A DNA stretch of 64,000 bases from an uncultured Sulfitobacter sp. (GCA_913060815.1 CAJXSZ010000003.1:166571-230570), one strand, 5' to 3'. Counted from the first letter of the stretch, positions 1 to 8,476 are shown. Notes: generated from the sequence alone by a model not told the origin. Translations and numbers: made by a program.

Positions 1-343
1 AGGCCTGAATCTTCTCAAGTGTGGCTAGAAACTCTGCGTCAGCGCGCAACTCCGCGAAAACCTGCGCCTCGGAAATGGTGTTGACCCTGCTATAGAAGAC
101 ATCAAACCGCCGCCGGATGCTGGTCAGGTCAGATCCGATTTTGATGCGGCCTGCAAATTCCTGAAATTCGACCTCGGACTGGGAAAGCGACCACTGCACG
201 TTGTCGGAACTGGCCGAACTCAGCTCTTCAATCTCGTGGCTGACAGACCACGTGAGGAATGCGATGGCGCAAACAGCAATGAAACCGGTCAGAGCAAGGA
301 TTGTCTGACCGGTTTTCCGACGCAAATAGGGGGTGATAGCCAC
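1..343 (-). CDS. Membrane sensor protein, N-terminal part (probable sensor histidine kinase), cut by window edge
   Basis: Only the first 114 codons are in the window; the gene continues past position 1. It starts at GTG 343, seven bases after a good AGGAG site. The product has a basic start (RRK), one transmembrane segment at about residues 15-35, then a charged helical region that would lie in the periplasm. That layout is typical of a membrane-bound sensor kinase, but no kinase domain is visible, so this is inference. It lies 35 bases downstream of the gene at 379-855 on the same strand, so the two are probably cotranscribed. It could be the partner of the response regulator at 3526-4140; the shared dyad in front of both units supports this. 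Confidence 0.55.
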   Translation of the reverse strand, partial: MAITPYLRRKTGQTILALTGFIAVCAIAFLTWSVSHEIEELSSASSDNVQWSLSQSEVEFQEFAGRIKIGSDLTSIRRRFDVFYSRVNTISEAQVFAELRADAEFLATLEKIQA

Positions 344-378
344 GGTATCTCCTGCTTTCGAGGGCCTCTCCCGAAGGG

Positions 379-855
379 TTACTGGACCACTTCTATTCTG
401 TCGAGTTGCCAGATGCTGCGCGAGTAAATGACTTCGGTGCGGTAATCAGCAGTGGCGTCATAGGGATAGACAACCCAAAGCGGTCCCTTGTCTCGCACTG
501 ACATCTCGGCCCCGTTCATCGTCATGGCAAGGATCGGGCCGTTTTCGACCGCATCGGCCAGCGGGATCTCGACGGTATAGTCGTTGATTGCAGTCGCCAG
601 AAGCGTGCCGTCCTGCACGTCGATCTCCTGCGCCAAACGGGCCAGCGATACACCTTCAAAGACCTGCGGCCCTTCAGTCCAAATCGTTGTGGTTTCGATC
701 GTTGTGGTGCCAAGCGCCTCGAGGGCGGCGCGATCAAAAGTCTGCGTCTGACCATCGTGTGTCAAAGTCAAAATGGTATCGGCAGCTTGTGCAGATGTGC
801 CAAGGCCGATGACCAGACCTAGTGCTGCGCACAGTGATTGTAGACGGCTGAACAT
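379..855 (-). CDS. Periplasmic protein with a molybdopterin-oxidoreductase-like fold
   Basis: The 158-residue product starts at ATG 855 after an AGGAG site; an upstream in-frame ATG at 888 has no such site. A signal peptide covers about residues 1-24 and ends in AQA. The rest resembles the sulfite-oxidase-type molybdopterin-binding domain found alone in many proteobacteria, with the WVVYPYD and SIWQLDRIEV stretches near the C-terminus. The mature part contains no cysteine, so it cannot use the usual Mo-ligating Cys and may be a ligand-binding rather than catalytic domain. It is followed 35 bases later by the membrane sensor at 1-343, so a sensory accessory role is plausible but unproven. Confidence 0.6.
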   Translation of the reverse strand: MFSRLQSLCAALGLVIGLGTSAQAADTILTLTHDGQTQTFDRAALEALGTTTIETTTIWTEGPQVFEGVSLARLAQEIDVQDGTLLATAINDYTVEIPLADAVENGPILAMTMNGAEMSVRDKGPLWVVYPYDATADYRTEVIYSRSIWQLDRIEVVQ

Positions 856-922
856 AAGGTAACTCCTAAAAAGACTTAGACACCTCATGCCATGAAGTCC
901 CCAAAACTACATCGGGGTATCG

Positions 923-949
923 GGATAGGAACCTATCCTTAAGGATAGG
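923..949. promoter_or_regulatory. Triple half-site operator (CCTATCC/GGATAGG)
   Basis: Three 7-base half-sites alternate here: GGATAGG 923-929, CCTATCC 932-938 and GGATAGG 943-949. The last two form a perfect palindrome with a TTAA spacer, and the symmetry extends to 930-951. The site lies upstream of the gene starting at 855, in the promoter position of the periplasmic protein/sensor unit. Related dyads occur at 3424-3440 and 4142-4158. The binding protein is not known; the LuxR-type regulator at 3526-4140 is the obvious candidate. Confidence 0.6.
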
Positions 950-957
950 TTAGGCCG

Positions 958-1845
958 TTAAGCTACTAATTTAAATGATTTTTTGCGCGTCTTCATGAAG
1001 GCTGCGAAATCCACGCTCAAATCGCTCCGCGCCATCGCAAAGGCGGCAGTCGCCTGCACGAAGCCTTGAATGGATCCGCAATCAAAGCGTTCACCGTCAA
1101 ACTGGTAGCCTGTTACACCCGCAGTTTGCACATCGGCGTTGATGGCATCGGTCAGCTGCAATTCGCCACCAGCGCCAGGGCCAAGAGCATCCAAGCGGTC
1201 GAAAATTGATGGCTCAAGAATGTACCGACCTACGATGGCTTGCGTTGACGGCGCCATCTCGGGCCGTGGCTTTTCGACCAGACCGCGGGCTTTTGCGATA
1301 CGGCCCTTTTGTTGGCTGACGTCCAACACGCCGTAAGATGAAACATCCTCGCGGGGCACATCCATAGTGGCGACCATGTGACCGCCTTGGCTTTGATGCG
1401 CCTCGACCATCTGCGCGAGGGCACCAGCTTCATGCATTATCACGTCATCCGGCAGCAGAACGGCGAATGGTGCATCGCCCACCAAACGTTTCGCTTGCCG
1501 CACGGCATGACCCAGTCCCAGCGGCTGGGCCTGCCGCAGGATTGTGAGGGCGCCTTCAGCCATACGTGTCGGGGCAAGTGCTTCGAGCGCTTGCGTCTTA
1601 CCCTTGGCTTTCAATTGCATCTCAAGCGCGGCTGCGGTGTCAAAGTAATCTTCCAGCGCTCCCTTGCCTGCAGCCGAGACAAAGATGAATTCTTCGATAC
1701 CTGCTTTGCGGGCTTCGTCCACGGCGTATTGGATCAACGGGCGGTCCACCAGCGGCAGCATTTCTTTTGGAATTGATTTGGTGGCAGGCAGAAAACGAGT
1801 ACCCATGCCAGCGACAGGGAAAACAGCGGTGCGAATATGCGTCAT
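958..1845 (-). CDS. galU: UTP-glucose-1-phosphate uridylyltransferase
   Basis: Makes UDP-glucose from UTP and glucose-1-phosphate in the cytoplasm, a precursor for exopolysaccharide and other glycans. The 295-residue product has the nucleotidyltransferase signature near the N-terminus (VFPVAGMGTRFLPATKS, then PKEMLP with the substrate-binding lysine) and the usual length for GalU. I chose ATG 1845 because AAGGA lies about ten bases upstream and the protein then begins MTHIRTAVFP as in homologues; the frame is open back to 1887 but that would overlap the preceding gene. It follows the glycosyltransferase fusion at 1874-3274 by 28 bases on the same strand, which fits one exopolysaccharide operon. 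Confidence 0.93.
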   Translation of the reverse strand: MTHIRTAVFPVAGMGTRFLPATKSIPKEMLPLVDRPLIQYAVDEARKAGIEEFIFVSAAGKGALEDYFDTAAALEMQLKAKGKTQALEALAPTRMAEGALTILRQAQPLGLGHAVRQAKRLVGDAPFAVLLPDDVIMHEAGALAQMVEAHQSQGGHMVATMDVPREDVSSYGVLDVSQQKGRIAKARGLVEKPRPEMAPSTQAIVGRYILEPSIFDRLDALGPGAGGELQLTDAINADVQTAGVTGYQFDGERFDCGSIQGFVQATAAFAMARSDLSVDFAAFMKTRKKSFKLVA

Positions 1846-1873
1846 AGTTTTGGTTCCTTGAATATAATTGAGT

Positions 1874-3274
1874 TTAGTGTGCGCCACGGCCGCCTACGAC
1901 CGCGCGGAATGTCAGGGCGATGAGGATCAGATCCAGAAAAACGGTGCGTTTTTTGGCGTAGGCCAGATCCATTTCGATCATTTCGTCGAAGCCTACGTTG
2001 GCCCGTCCCATGACCTGCCAGACACCCGTGATGCCGGGTTTGACGGCAAGGCGGCCAAGGGCGTGTTCTGGATAAGCATCAACTTCTGAGGGCAGGGCAG
2101 GGCGAGGACCGACAATAGACATGTTCCCCTGCAGCACGTTCAAAATCTGGGGAAGTTCATCAATTGAAGTGCGGCGGATAAAGCGTCCAACGCGGGTGAT
2201 GCGTGGGTCAGTCTTTGATTTGAAACAAATACCCTCGCGGTCCGATTGTGCCAGCAGGTTTGAACGAAGGGCCTCGGCATCTGTAACCATCGAACGGAAT
2301 TTGAATATGGTAAAGGGGCGTCCGTTTTTTCCTATACGCGTTTGGGTGAAGAGTGCAGATCCTTTGCCTTCACCTTCGCGTGCCAAACTTTCAAGTTTGA
2401 TTGCCAAAGCGGTTAGGACGAGGATCGGTGACAGAACCACAAGTGCGGTTGCTGCGACGGTGACATCGAGGATGCGATTTGCAGCGGAGGCGGCTGTAAC
2501 GTTGCTGGCGGCTTCCTTGGCTGCGCGTGCCAGAAAGGTAAAGTTGCCCTGCAAATAGCGTTTTGCCAAGCGGCGCGGCTCTTGCGCCAGTCGCCAGACC
2601 CACTCACATTTGGCTTTGCGAACCCACTCGGGTGCACGGACGACATTTCCCGCAAAGAAATCAAGTGCCGCGCCAACGCCCATCGTAAGCTGTGCATCGA
2701 TATGGGGCGCATTCCGGTGCAGCCACAGTTCCTGCATTGGCACACCCAATGCGACCAGCAGAATGTTCGCGCCGCTTGCATTAATGTCTGCGATCACTTC
2801 GGCATCGTTTTGCGCCTGCGCGAAACCGTCCCGCGTTCCCGCGATTCGCAAATGGGGGATTTTGCGGATCAGATTCTTCGCAGCTTTCTGCGCCGTTCCG
2901 GGCGTGCCGCCGAACAGATAGACAGACTTGCCCAATTTTGCAGCCTCTTGCAGCAATGCGGGAATAAAGTCCGTTCCGTTCAGATTAGCGGTCAGTTCGA
3001 GACCCGTCATCTTGGCTGCCAGAGCAACGCCAATGCCGTCGGGCAGTAGGTAGTCGGCACTGTTGACAGCCGCTGCGTACTGGCGATCCTGCGACATAAC
3101 ATTAAAGCAATGCGCATTCATGAAGTTAACGCGCCGGCGGCCAGGAGCCAAAAGCGTGGTGACAGTTTCAGATGTAGTGGCGTCCACTACAGTCGTGCGC
3201 AGGCTTGGCAGATAAGTTTCGCGCAGTTCTTGTGCGGGTGTCAGCGGGCCGTCGAAGGTGGGAAGAAATGACAT
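1874..3274 (-). CDS. Fused WecG/TagA-family glycosyltransferase and polyprenyl-phosphate sugar transferase
   Basis: A 466-residue two-domain enzyme for building lipid-linked sugar repeats. Residues about 28-240 are a GT26 (WecG/TagA/CpsF) glycosyltransferase, with NAHCFNV at 53-59, LLPDGIG at 76-82 and NGTDF at 99-103. A hydrophobic segment at about 268-292 follows. Residues about 305-466 are a monotopic phosphoglycosyl transferase of the WcaJ/ExoY type, with KFRSM at 325-329, the catalytic Asp-Glu pair in IDELPQ (372-373), GPRPALP at 389-395 and KPGITG at 412-417. The second domain would load the first sugar on undecaprenyl phosphate and the first domain would add the second sugar. The start has an AAGGA site. 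Neighbour galU supplies UDP-glucose. Confidence 0.9.
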   Translation of the reverse strand: MSFLPTFDGPLTPAQELRETYLPSLRTTVVDATTSETVTTLLAPGRRRVNFMNAHCFNVMSQDRQYAAAVNSADYLLPDGIGVALAAKMTGLELTANLNGTDFIPALLQEAAKLGKSVYLFGGTPGTAQKAAKNLIRKIPHLRIAGTRDGFAQAQNDAEVIADINASGANILLVALGVPMQELWLHRNAPHIDAQLTMGVGAALDFFAGNVVRAPEWVRKAKCEWVWRLAQEPRRLAKRYLQGNFTFLARAAKEAASNVTAASAANRILDVTVAATALVVLSPILVLTALAIKLESLAREGEGKGSALFTQTRIGKNGRPFTIFKFRSMVTDAEALRSNLLAQSDREGICFKSKTDPRITRVGRFIRRTSIDELPQILNVLQGNMSIVGPRPALPSEVDAYPEHALGRLAVKPGITGVWQVMGRANVGFDEMIEMDLAYAKKRTVFLDLILIALTFRAVVGGRGAH

Positions 3275-3371
3275 GGCAGCAGTCCTTTGTTGATCAGGTT
3301 TGTTGCCCTATTGATCAATCAAAATAACGACTTGGCGCAACCGAGCGGGTGGACAGGTTCGCGGCGCGGAT

Positions 3372-3387
3372 GGTTAACCAATTAACC
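3372..3387. promoter_or_regulatory. Inverted repeat in the divergent promoter region
   Basis: GGTTAA and TTAACC flank a CCAA spacer, giving a perfect 6-base dyad between the divergently transcribed glycosyltransferase fusion (start 3274) and response regulator (start 3526). It could be an operator for either unit. The factor is unknown and a chance dyad cannot be excluded. Confidence 0.3.
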
Positions 3388-3423
3388 CTGATAGGGCCGC
3401 ATCGACGCTCAACCGGAGTAGAA

Positions 3424-3440
3424 CCTATCCCTTTGGATGT
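3424..3440. promoter_or_regulatory. CCTATCC-N4-GGATgt operator copy
   Basis: A left half-site CCTATCC (3424-3430) is followed after CTTT by GGATGT, a degenerate right half. It sits 86 bases before the response regulator start and 150 bases before the divergent glycosyltransferase start. Spacer length (4) matches the copies near 932 and 4142, which argues that it is the same operator. Confidence 0.5.
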
Positions 3441-3525
3441 ACGAACATCCCAATTTCCCCGTCGGTTCTGCCTTTGAACAAACACAATCGTAGGGTATGG
3501 CTAATTAACGTTTGAAGGACACGTT

Positions 3526-4140
3526 ATGAGAGTTTTGATTGCTGACGACCACGACCTGCTGCGGGACACACTTGTGATGTTCCTCGAAGGGGAGGGCGCT
3601 ATGGAAACTGCCAGTGCTGGTACGTTTCGCGAGGCCTGCACACTGATCGAAAATGACGGACCGTTTGATCTGGTCTTGCTTGACTATAATATGCCGGGGA
3701 TGAACGGGCTTGAGGGGTTGCGTGCAGCGATCGCGTTGAAGGACGGGCAGCGGGTCGCCCTGATCTCGGGTGAGGCCACGCGCCAGATTGCCGAAGACGC
3801 GCTCGAAGCAGGAGCCGCCGGTTTTGTACCCAAATCACTGCCGGCCAAATCGCTGGTGAACGCGGTGAAGTTTATGGCGATGGGCGAGCAATACGCCCCC
3901 ATTGATTTTATGACAGCCGTGGAAGAGGTGCCCACAAACGCGTTGGCCGAAAAACTGACGCCACGCGAATTACAGGTTCTCAAAGGGTTGACCGAGGGCA
4001 AGTCGAACAAAGAAATCGCCCGCGATCTTGATATTACCGAACCCACGGTCAAGCTGCACGTCAAAACGCTGTACCGCAAAGTCGGGGCGGCAAACCGGAC
4101 CCAAGCGGCCCTTATCGCGCGTGAAGCAGGCCTGTTCTGA
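3526..4140 (+). CDS. LuxR/NarL-type response regulator of the exopolysaccharide locus
   Basis: A 204-residue DNA-binding response regulator. The receiver domain (about 1-120) has the acidic pair at DD7-8, the phosphoacceptor Asp at D53 in LVLLDYNMPG, Ser at 81 and the conserved Lys at K103. A LuxR-type helix-turn-helix fills about 143-204 (LTPRELQVLKGL, then TVKLHVKTLYRK). ATG 3526 follows AAGGA by six bases. It stands alone on the plus strand between exopolysaccharide genes on both sides, and dyads of one type lie before it, just after it and before the sensor unit at the left edge. This suggests that it controls polysaccharide synthesis and possibly its own expression. Its partner kinase may be the truncated gene at 1-343. 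Confidence 0.88.
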   Translation: MRVLIADDHDLLRDTLVMFLEGEGAMETASAGTFREACTLIENDGPFDLVLLDYNMPGMNGLEGLRAAIALKDGQRVALISGEATRQIAEDALEAGAAGFVPKSLPAKSLVNAVKFMAMGEQYAPIDFMTAVEEVPTNALAEKLTPRELQVLKGLTEGKSNKEIARDLDITEPTVKLHVKTLYRKVGAANRTQAALIAREAGLF

Positions 4141-4141
4141 T

Positions 4142-4158
4142 CTATCCCAAAGGATAGG
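4142..4158. promoter_or_regulatory. CTATCC-N4-GGATAGG operator copy
   Basis: CTATCC (4142-4147), CAAA and GGATAGG (4152-4158) start one base after the stop codon of the response regulator and 90 bases before the Wzz-like gene at 4248. The position fits an operator of the wzz-wzy transcription unit. The dyad could also form a short RNA hairpin, but no U-run follows, so I do not call it a terminator. Confidence 0.55.
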
Positions 4159-4247
4159 TATATTGCCAAAAGTGCTGTCGCACTGGCCCTCTGCCCAAAT
4201 GATTTATTCGGCACGCTCGGATAGATCATCGGTAAAGGAGCCACCAG

Positions 4248-5687
4248 ATGATGACACTCGCCATACCCTTCGCCGCCAGACCACGCCCTGAAAAGGGCGG
4301 TGTCGTGCGCCGTGTTCTAATGGGCGGCAAGCTGAGCGACCTCAAGCGGTTGCCGCGCTATGCGGCCACGGCAATTCTGGGGGCGACGCTAATCTGGGCA
4401 CCTATTCTGGGGTATCTCAAGACTGCACCGCTCAGCTATCGCTCCACCACATCCCTGATTATGCCCGGTTCTGGTGCCTCGGCCTCGATGAACGTTAATG
4501 GCATCGGTCAGGCGACCTCATATGCCAACTCGGCTTTTGCCAGCAACGCTGTCAGCCCGACCGAGACCTACAAGCGCTTGTTGGGCGCGGACCGTATCGT
4601 GGATGCCGCTGCCAACGCGTTGGGTATCAAACGATCCGAGTTGGGTCAGCCGCGCGTACGCTTGGTGGACCAAACCAGCCTAATCCATTTCGAGACAACA
4701 GGGCGAACGCCGGAAGACGCTCAAGCCCGTGGTGACGCTATTCTGGCAGCGTTTTTCAACGAACTGGACGCGTTGCGCACCGACGAGGTCGACACCCGTC
4801 AGGACAGCGGTCTGCAAGCCATCGCGGACTATCAAGCATCCGTCGCGGACACCCGCAGCCAGATCGAAGCGCTGCAAACCTCGACGGGCCTTTTATCCGC
4901 CGAGCAATACGACGTTCTGCTGGACCGCCATTTATTGCTGGACAAGAGCATCCTCGATCAACGCTCCATCCTGAGCGAACGCACGGCCGCCACCGCCGCA
5001 TTGGAGGCAAAGCTCGGGCTCGATGCGACAGTTGCCGCCGCGACGCTCAAACTTTTTGCGAACGGGTCATACATCGCTGTTCTTGATGAGATTGGCCGAA
5101 CCGAGGTGGCGCTCGCCGACGCCAGCGCACACTACGGTGCACGTCACCCGCGTGTACAGGCCGCGCAATCGGCGCGGAACCAATCCGTCTCCGTTGCCCT
5201 GTCACTGGCCAAGTCCATAACAGGGCTGGACGCCGAAGCGTTGAAGGGTTTCGACCTTGCACCTGACGGTGCGCGGGCAGAGTTGCTGGCTGAATTGGTC
5301 CGCATGCACGTCGAAGTTTCTGGTATGAAAGAGCAGTTGGCGACCCTTGAGGCGCAAAAGGCGGAAGGCCAAACGCAGCTGGACGCCTTCGCGCCCGTAG
5401 CTGCAAGAATGAAAGACCTCGAGCGTGACTTCTCGGTTGCCGAGGCGATCTTTGCCTCCGCCATCGCCCGCGCTCAATCCAGCAAATCCGACGTCTATGC
5501 GTCCTATCCGCTTGTGCAGGTTCTCGAGAATCCATCCTTGCCGCAAAAACCTTCCTCACCCAACCGCAAGCTGGCGCTTCTGGCGGGAATTGCAGCGACA
5601 CTGATGTTGATGATCAGCCTTGCAATGGGCTGGATCAGAGTTGCGCTGATTTCACGTCTGCTGACGAAACCGGATGCAAAACAGTGA
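4248..5687 (+). CDS. Wzz/GumC-like polysaccharide chain-length determinant
   Basis: A 479-residue inner-membrane protein of the polysaccharide co-polymerase type. There is one membrane segment near residues 41-58 and a second near 453-472. Between them lies a long, largely helical periplasmic part (about 170-400) rich in coiled-coil-like sequence. The proline-rich stretch before the second membrane segment (LPQKPSSPN) is typical of this family. There is no C-terminal tyrosine-kinase domain. AAGGAG precedes the first ATG; a second ATG follows at once. Its stop overlaps the start of the Wzy-like gene, so both are translated together, consistent with joint control of polymer length. Confidence 0.82.
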   Translation: MMTLAIPFAARPRPEKGGVVRRVLMGGKLSDLKRLPRYAATAILGATLIWAPILGYLKTAPLSYRSTTSLIMPGSGASASMNVNGIGQATSYANSAFASNAVSPTETYKRLLGADRIVDAAANALGIKRSELGQPRVRLVDQTSLIHFETTGRTPEDAQARGDAILAAFFNELDALRTDEVDTRQDSGLQAIADYQASVADTRSQIEALQTSTGLLSAEQYDVLLDRHLLLDKSILDQRSILSERTAATAALEAKLGLDATVAAATLKLFANGSYIAVLDEIGRTEVALADASAHYGARHPRVQAAQSARNQSVSVALSLAKSITGLDAEALKGFDLAPDGARAELLAELVRMHVEVSGMKEQLATLEAQKAEGQTQLDAFAPVAARMKDLERDFSVAEAIFASAIARAQSSKSDVYASYPLVQVLENPSLPQKPSSPNRKLALLAGIAATLMLMISLAMGWIRVALISRLLTKPDAKQ

Positions 5688-6958
5688 TGGATCAGAACCC
5701 GATCGAGCGGCTTGTTTATCGCACCCTCGTCCTGACATGGCCGTTCTATGCGTTTGGCGCGCTCTATGTCGTTGGTCCCGTGCTGGCATGGATACTGGCA
5801 GGGCTTGTGGTGGTAATCATGTACCTTGGCCCCGCCGTCCGCCCCGACATGCGGACAACAGGAGCCATTCCACTTGTCATCTGGGGTTGGCTGATTGGCA
5901 TGTTTGTGATGTTGATCGCCCTCTGGGTCGGGCATCTGGATTGGGGGCTTGGCACGGGCAAGACGATTAAGTCATCCATCGGATGGGCGAAAGGCTGGGC
6001 GCTGCTCGCGCTGTTTCCTCTGGCGGGTGCCGTGCTGCCCATCCGCCGCGAGACATTGATCCGTGGACAATGCGTCGTGGGTCTCTGGACCTTGATCCTT
6101 GCGCCAATACTATTGGCGGCCCCCTATATTGGCCTGCCCGAGCGTATTTTCACCTCTCCGCTCAAGGCCGTCGGCGGTCCTGGGCCTGAATATTTTTCTG
6201 TCTATTTTTTCACATGGGACCCATCGAGCTGGACTCCGCGTTGGCAGTTCTATGCGCCATGGTCGCCTTTCGCGGCTCTTCTTGGCGTCGTGATGGTGTT
6301 GTTCGCGCTGGAAGAGAAAAACATCAGATGGCGCAGCATCGGCATTGCGGCAGGTGTTGTGATGATCTTGGCGAGCAAGTCGCGCATGGGGTTGGTGGGG
6401 CTTGTTGCCTGTACTATCGCGCCCCGCCTCCTGCCTCTGATTTTGCGCGGATGGGCATGGCAGGTGCTGGCAGCATTCACAGCTTCGATGTCGGTGCTGG
6501 GTACAACCTTGGCCACGGCCGCAACCGATGCTGTCTCCGCCTTCAAGGGCGCACGCGCAGACAGCACCCGCGTGCGCGAAACCCTGCAACGGATCGCGAC
6601 AGAGCGCTGGCAAACGGACGGTTATTGGTTTGGCCATGCGACCGTGCAACCGGGCAGCCACGCTGTGGAGTACATGCCCATCGGCAGCCACCACACATGG
6701 TACGGGTTGCTGTTTGTCAAAGGTATGGTCGGCTTTCTGGCACTGCTCGTTCCCTTCGTGTGGCAGATGGCTCTGGCGCTCAAAGATGCTGCAATCGGCC
6801 CCAGAGGGCGCTTGCCACTTGGGGTAATGATGACCTTCACCCTGTTGTCTTTTGGCGAAAACATCGAGATCGAAGCCTACCTTTTGTGGCCAGCCCTAAT
6901 GGTGCTCGGCATCCACGCGCGGGAGCTTGATAGCGCTTCGGAACCTGCGCGGTGTTAA
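5684..6958 (+). CDS. O-antigen polymerase/ligase-like membrane protein (Wzy/WaaL type)
   Basis: A 424-residue polytopic membrane protein with about ten hydrophobic segments and a large periplasmic loop at about residues 275-330, where such enzymes act on lipid-linked sugar chains. The motif GSHHTWYGLLFVKG near residue 332 resembles the conserved histidine region of the O-antigen ligase/polymerase family. The start is GTG 5684, overlapping the stop of the Wzz-like gene, or ATG 5687 directly after it. Family membership is inferred from topology and gene order; whether it polymerises or ligates cannot be told from sequence. Confidence 0.7.
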   Translation: MMDQNPIERLVYRTLVLTWPFYAFGALYVVGPVLAWILAGLVVVIMYLGPAVRPDMRTTGAIPLVIWGWLIGMFVMLIALWVGHLDWGLGTGKTIKSSIGWAKGWALLALFPLAGAVLPIRRETLIRGQCVVGLWTLILAPILLAAPYIGLPERIFTSPLKAVGGPGPEYFSVYFFTWDPSSWTPRWQFYAPWSPFAALLGVVMVLFALEEKNIRWRSIGIAAGVVMILASKSRMGLVGLVACTIAPRLLPLILRGWAWQVLAAFTASMSVLGTTLATAATDAVSAFKGARADSTRVRETLQRIATERWQTDGYWFGHATVQPGSHAVEYMPIGSHHTWYGLLFVKGMVGFLALLVPFVWQMALALKDAAIGPRGRLPLGVMMTFTLLSFGENIEIEAYLLWPALMVLGIHARELDSASEPARC

Positions 6959-7205
6959 TTGGCATCCGAGGAAACGGCAAAATGATCGCTTAAGGTAATT
7001 GGATCAAGGGCTTAGTTTCTCACCACGCAGGAATCTCAGGCGTGAATGAGTGACGTTACCTGATCCCGATAGGATTTTCCCTGCAGGCGTGATGGCTGTG
7101 ATTTAATCGGGCTGGCGATAGTCTTTGGGCTAAGGTGCCAGCTCTTCTGGAACGACAGTTCTGTCATTGCAGGTTTGGAATACTTGGGCAGCATGTGACG
7201 GAGTC

Positions 7206-8087
7206 CTAGCGTCCCTTGATGCGGATCGAGAAGCTACGCTGCGCGCCACGGGGTGGGGCTGGGAAAGGGGCTGCTTTCTTGATGACGCGCAAGGCGGCCT
7301 GATCGAGCTTGGAGGACCCTGAACTGCGCGCAATAGACAGGCGCGCCAAGCCACCACTGGCAGAGACAGAGAAGGCAACCACCGCCGTGCCGCGGCTGTT
7401 CACGCGGGGCTTGGACACACGCGCAATGCGGCGCATGACCTGATTGGGATACTTGCTTGCGGCGGCGCCGTTGCCGCTTGCGCTGGCTGTTGATTTCTTT
7501 TTGCCTTTGCTCGCGGCGCCCGCTTTCTTGGTTCCTGCGGCCGTGCCCTTTTTGGCGCGTTGGGTAGATTTCCCAGCGGCCTGTTTCGTCGCCTTCTTGG
7601 CTTGTTTCGCTTTCGGCTTTGGCTTGGCGGCGGGTTTCGGGGCGGCTTTGGCGGCCAGAACGGGGTCGCGCTGTTTGGGGCGGCTCGACTGCTGTGGCGA
7701 AGCGCTGGCCTGAGGCGCAGCAGAGAGAGTTTGCAGGGCAGGCGCGGTTGCGGGGGTCGAAGGGATCAGAGCAGATGTTGTGGCGCGCAGCGGCGTTCCT
7801 GCGGCAGGCACGGTGCTCGACAGTGTCGGCGTGACAGGAGACGCTGGGACAACAGGTTTTTGCACAGATGACGCAGCTAACGGAGTTGTCGATTGCTTGG
7901 GCTCGAGCGCGGTAAGTGTACCGATCGACATATCGGCAAAGCTGGTGCCGAAAGCGGCTTCGACGGCTTCCCCGCCGCCATCCAATGTCACGGGCGGTGG
8001 GGCGCTGCGCAGGCTTGCCGCCCCCGCCACAACGACAGATGCGACAGCAACGCAGAGACATTTCACAAGGAGCGAGCTTTTGATCAT
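7206..8087 (-). CDS. tonB: TonB-type energy transducer
   Basis: A 293-residue protein that should link the ExbB/ExbD motor to outer-membrane receptors. It has an N-terminal membrane anchor (about 7-25) and a periplasmic spacer. The spacer is rich in Ala, Lys and Pro, with a run of Lys/Ala repeats at about 145-215 rather than the Pro-rich spacer of enteric TonB. It ends in a TonB C-terminal domain (about 215-293: KYPNQVMRRI, then VVAFSVSASGGL and a final RSFSIRIKGR). It is last in a leftward operon and overlaps the stop of the preceding ExbD gene. Placement next to the B12 uptake operon suggests that it serves BtuB, perhaps with other receptors. Confidence 0.85.
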   Translation of the reverse strand: MIKSSLLVKCLCVAVASVVVAGAASLRSAPPPVTLDGGGEAVEAAFGTSFADMSIGTLTALEPKQSTTPLAASSVQKPVVPASPVTPTLSSTVPAAGTPLRATTSALIPSTPATAPALQTLSAAPQASASPQQSSRPKQRDPVLAAKAAPKPAAKPKPKAKQAKKATKQAAGKSTQRAKKGTAAGTKKAGAASKGKKKSTASASGNGAAASKYPNQVMRRIARVSKPRVNSRGTAVVAFSVSASGGLARLSIARSSGSSKLDQAALRVIKKAAPFPAPPRGAQRSFSIRIKGR

Positions 8088-8473
8088 TGCAGCGCCCGCT
8101 CGGTCACGAGGATGACGCGCTGGGCGCCTGCCGCACGCAGATCGCGCGTAAGGGCCACCAGATCGGCGGCGGGCAGGGCGCGATCGGGCACAAGGCGGAT
8201 CACCTCGCGCTGCTCTTCGGGCAAACCTTCCAGATAGGCCGCCGCATTCGGTTGGTCGGCCCCGCGATAGACAAGCCTGCCATCGGGGTGGATCACCAAA
8301 GCATCGGGCGGTGCGCGCCCCTCCAGATCGGCAGTGCGCACCAGATCAAGCGAACGGTCAAGCGGTTGTGCCATTGTGCCTGCAACCATGAAAAACACCA
8401 GCATCAGGAACACGATATTGATCAAGGCAATCGTTGGTTCGCGTTGCGCGGTGTGGGGGGCAAGCTTACGCAT
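8084..8473 (-). CDS. exbD: ExbD-family protein lacking the membrane aspartate
   Basis: A 129-residue ExbD/TolR-type protein with one membrane helix at about 15-33 and a periplasmic domain. The helix reads INIVFLMLVFFM; Asn19 stands where the adjacent ExbD has Asp18, the residue essential for proton use in ExbD/TolR. The codon is AAT, one base from GAT. The remaining fold looks intact, so the gene is probably functional as the partner of a second, protonatable ExbD rather than decayed. It sits three bases after that ExbD gene and overlaps tonB. Confidence 0.85.
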   Translation of the reverse strand: MRKLAPHTAQREPTIALINIVFLMLVFFMVAGTMAQPLDRSLDLVRTADLEGRAPPDALVIHPDGRLVYRGADQPNAAAYLEGLPEEQREVIRLVPDRALPAADLVALTRDLRAAGAQRVILVTERALQ

Positions 8474-8476
8474 CTG

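Noticed and set aside
4142..4158. Dyad considered as a terminator of the response-regulator gene
   Set aside because: No U-run follows, and the same motif occurs in two promoter regions, so an operator is the better reading.
7060..7080. A possible fourth CCTATCC-type operator (GATCCCGATAGGAT)
   Set aside because: Half-sites and spacing do not match the other three copies, and no plus-strand gene follows.
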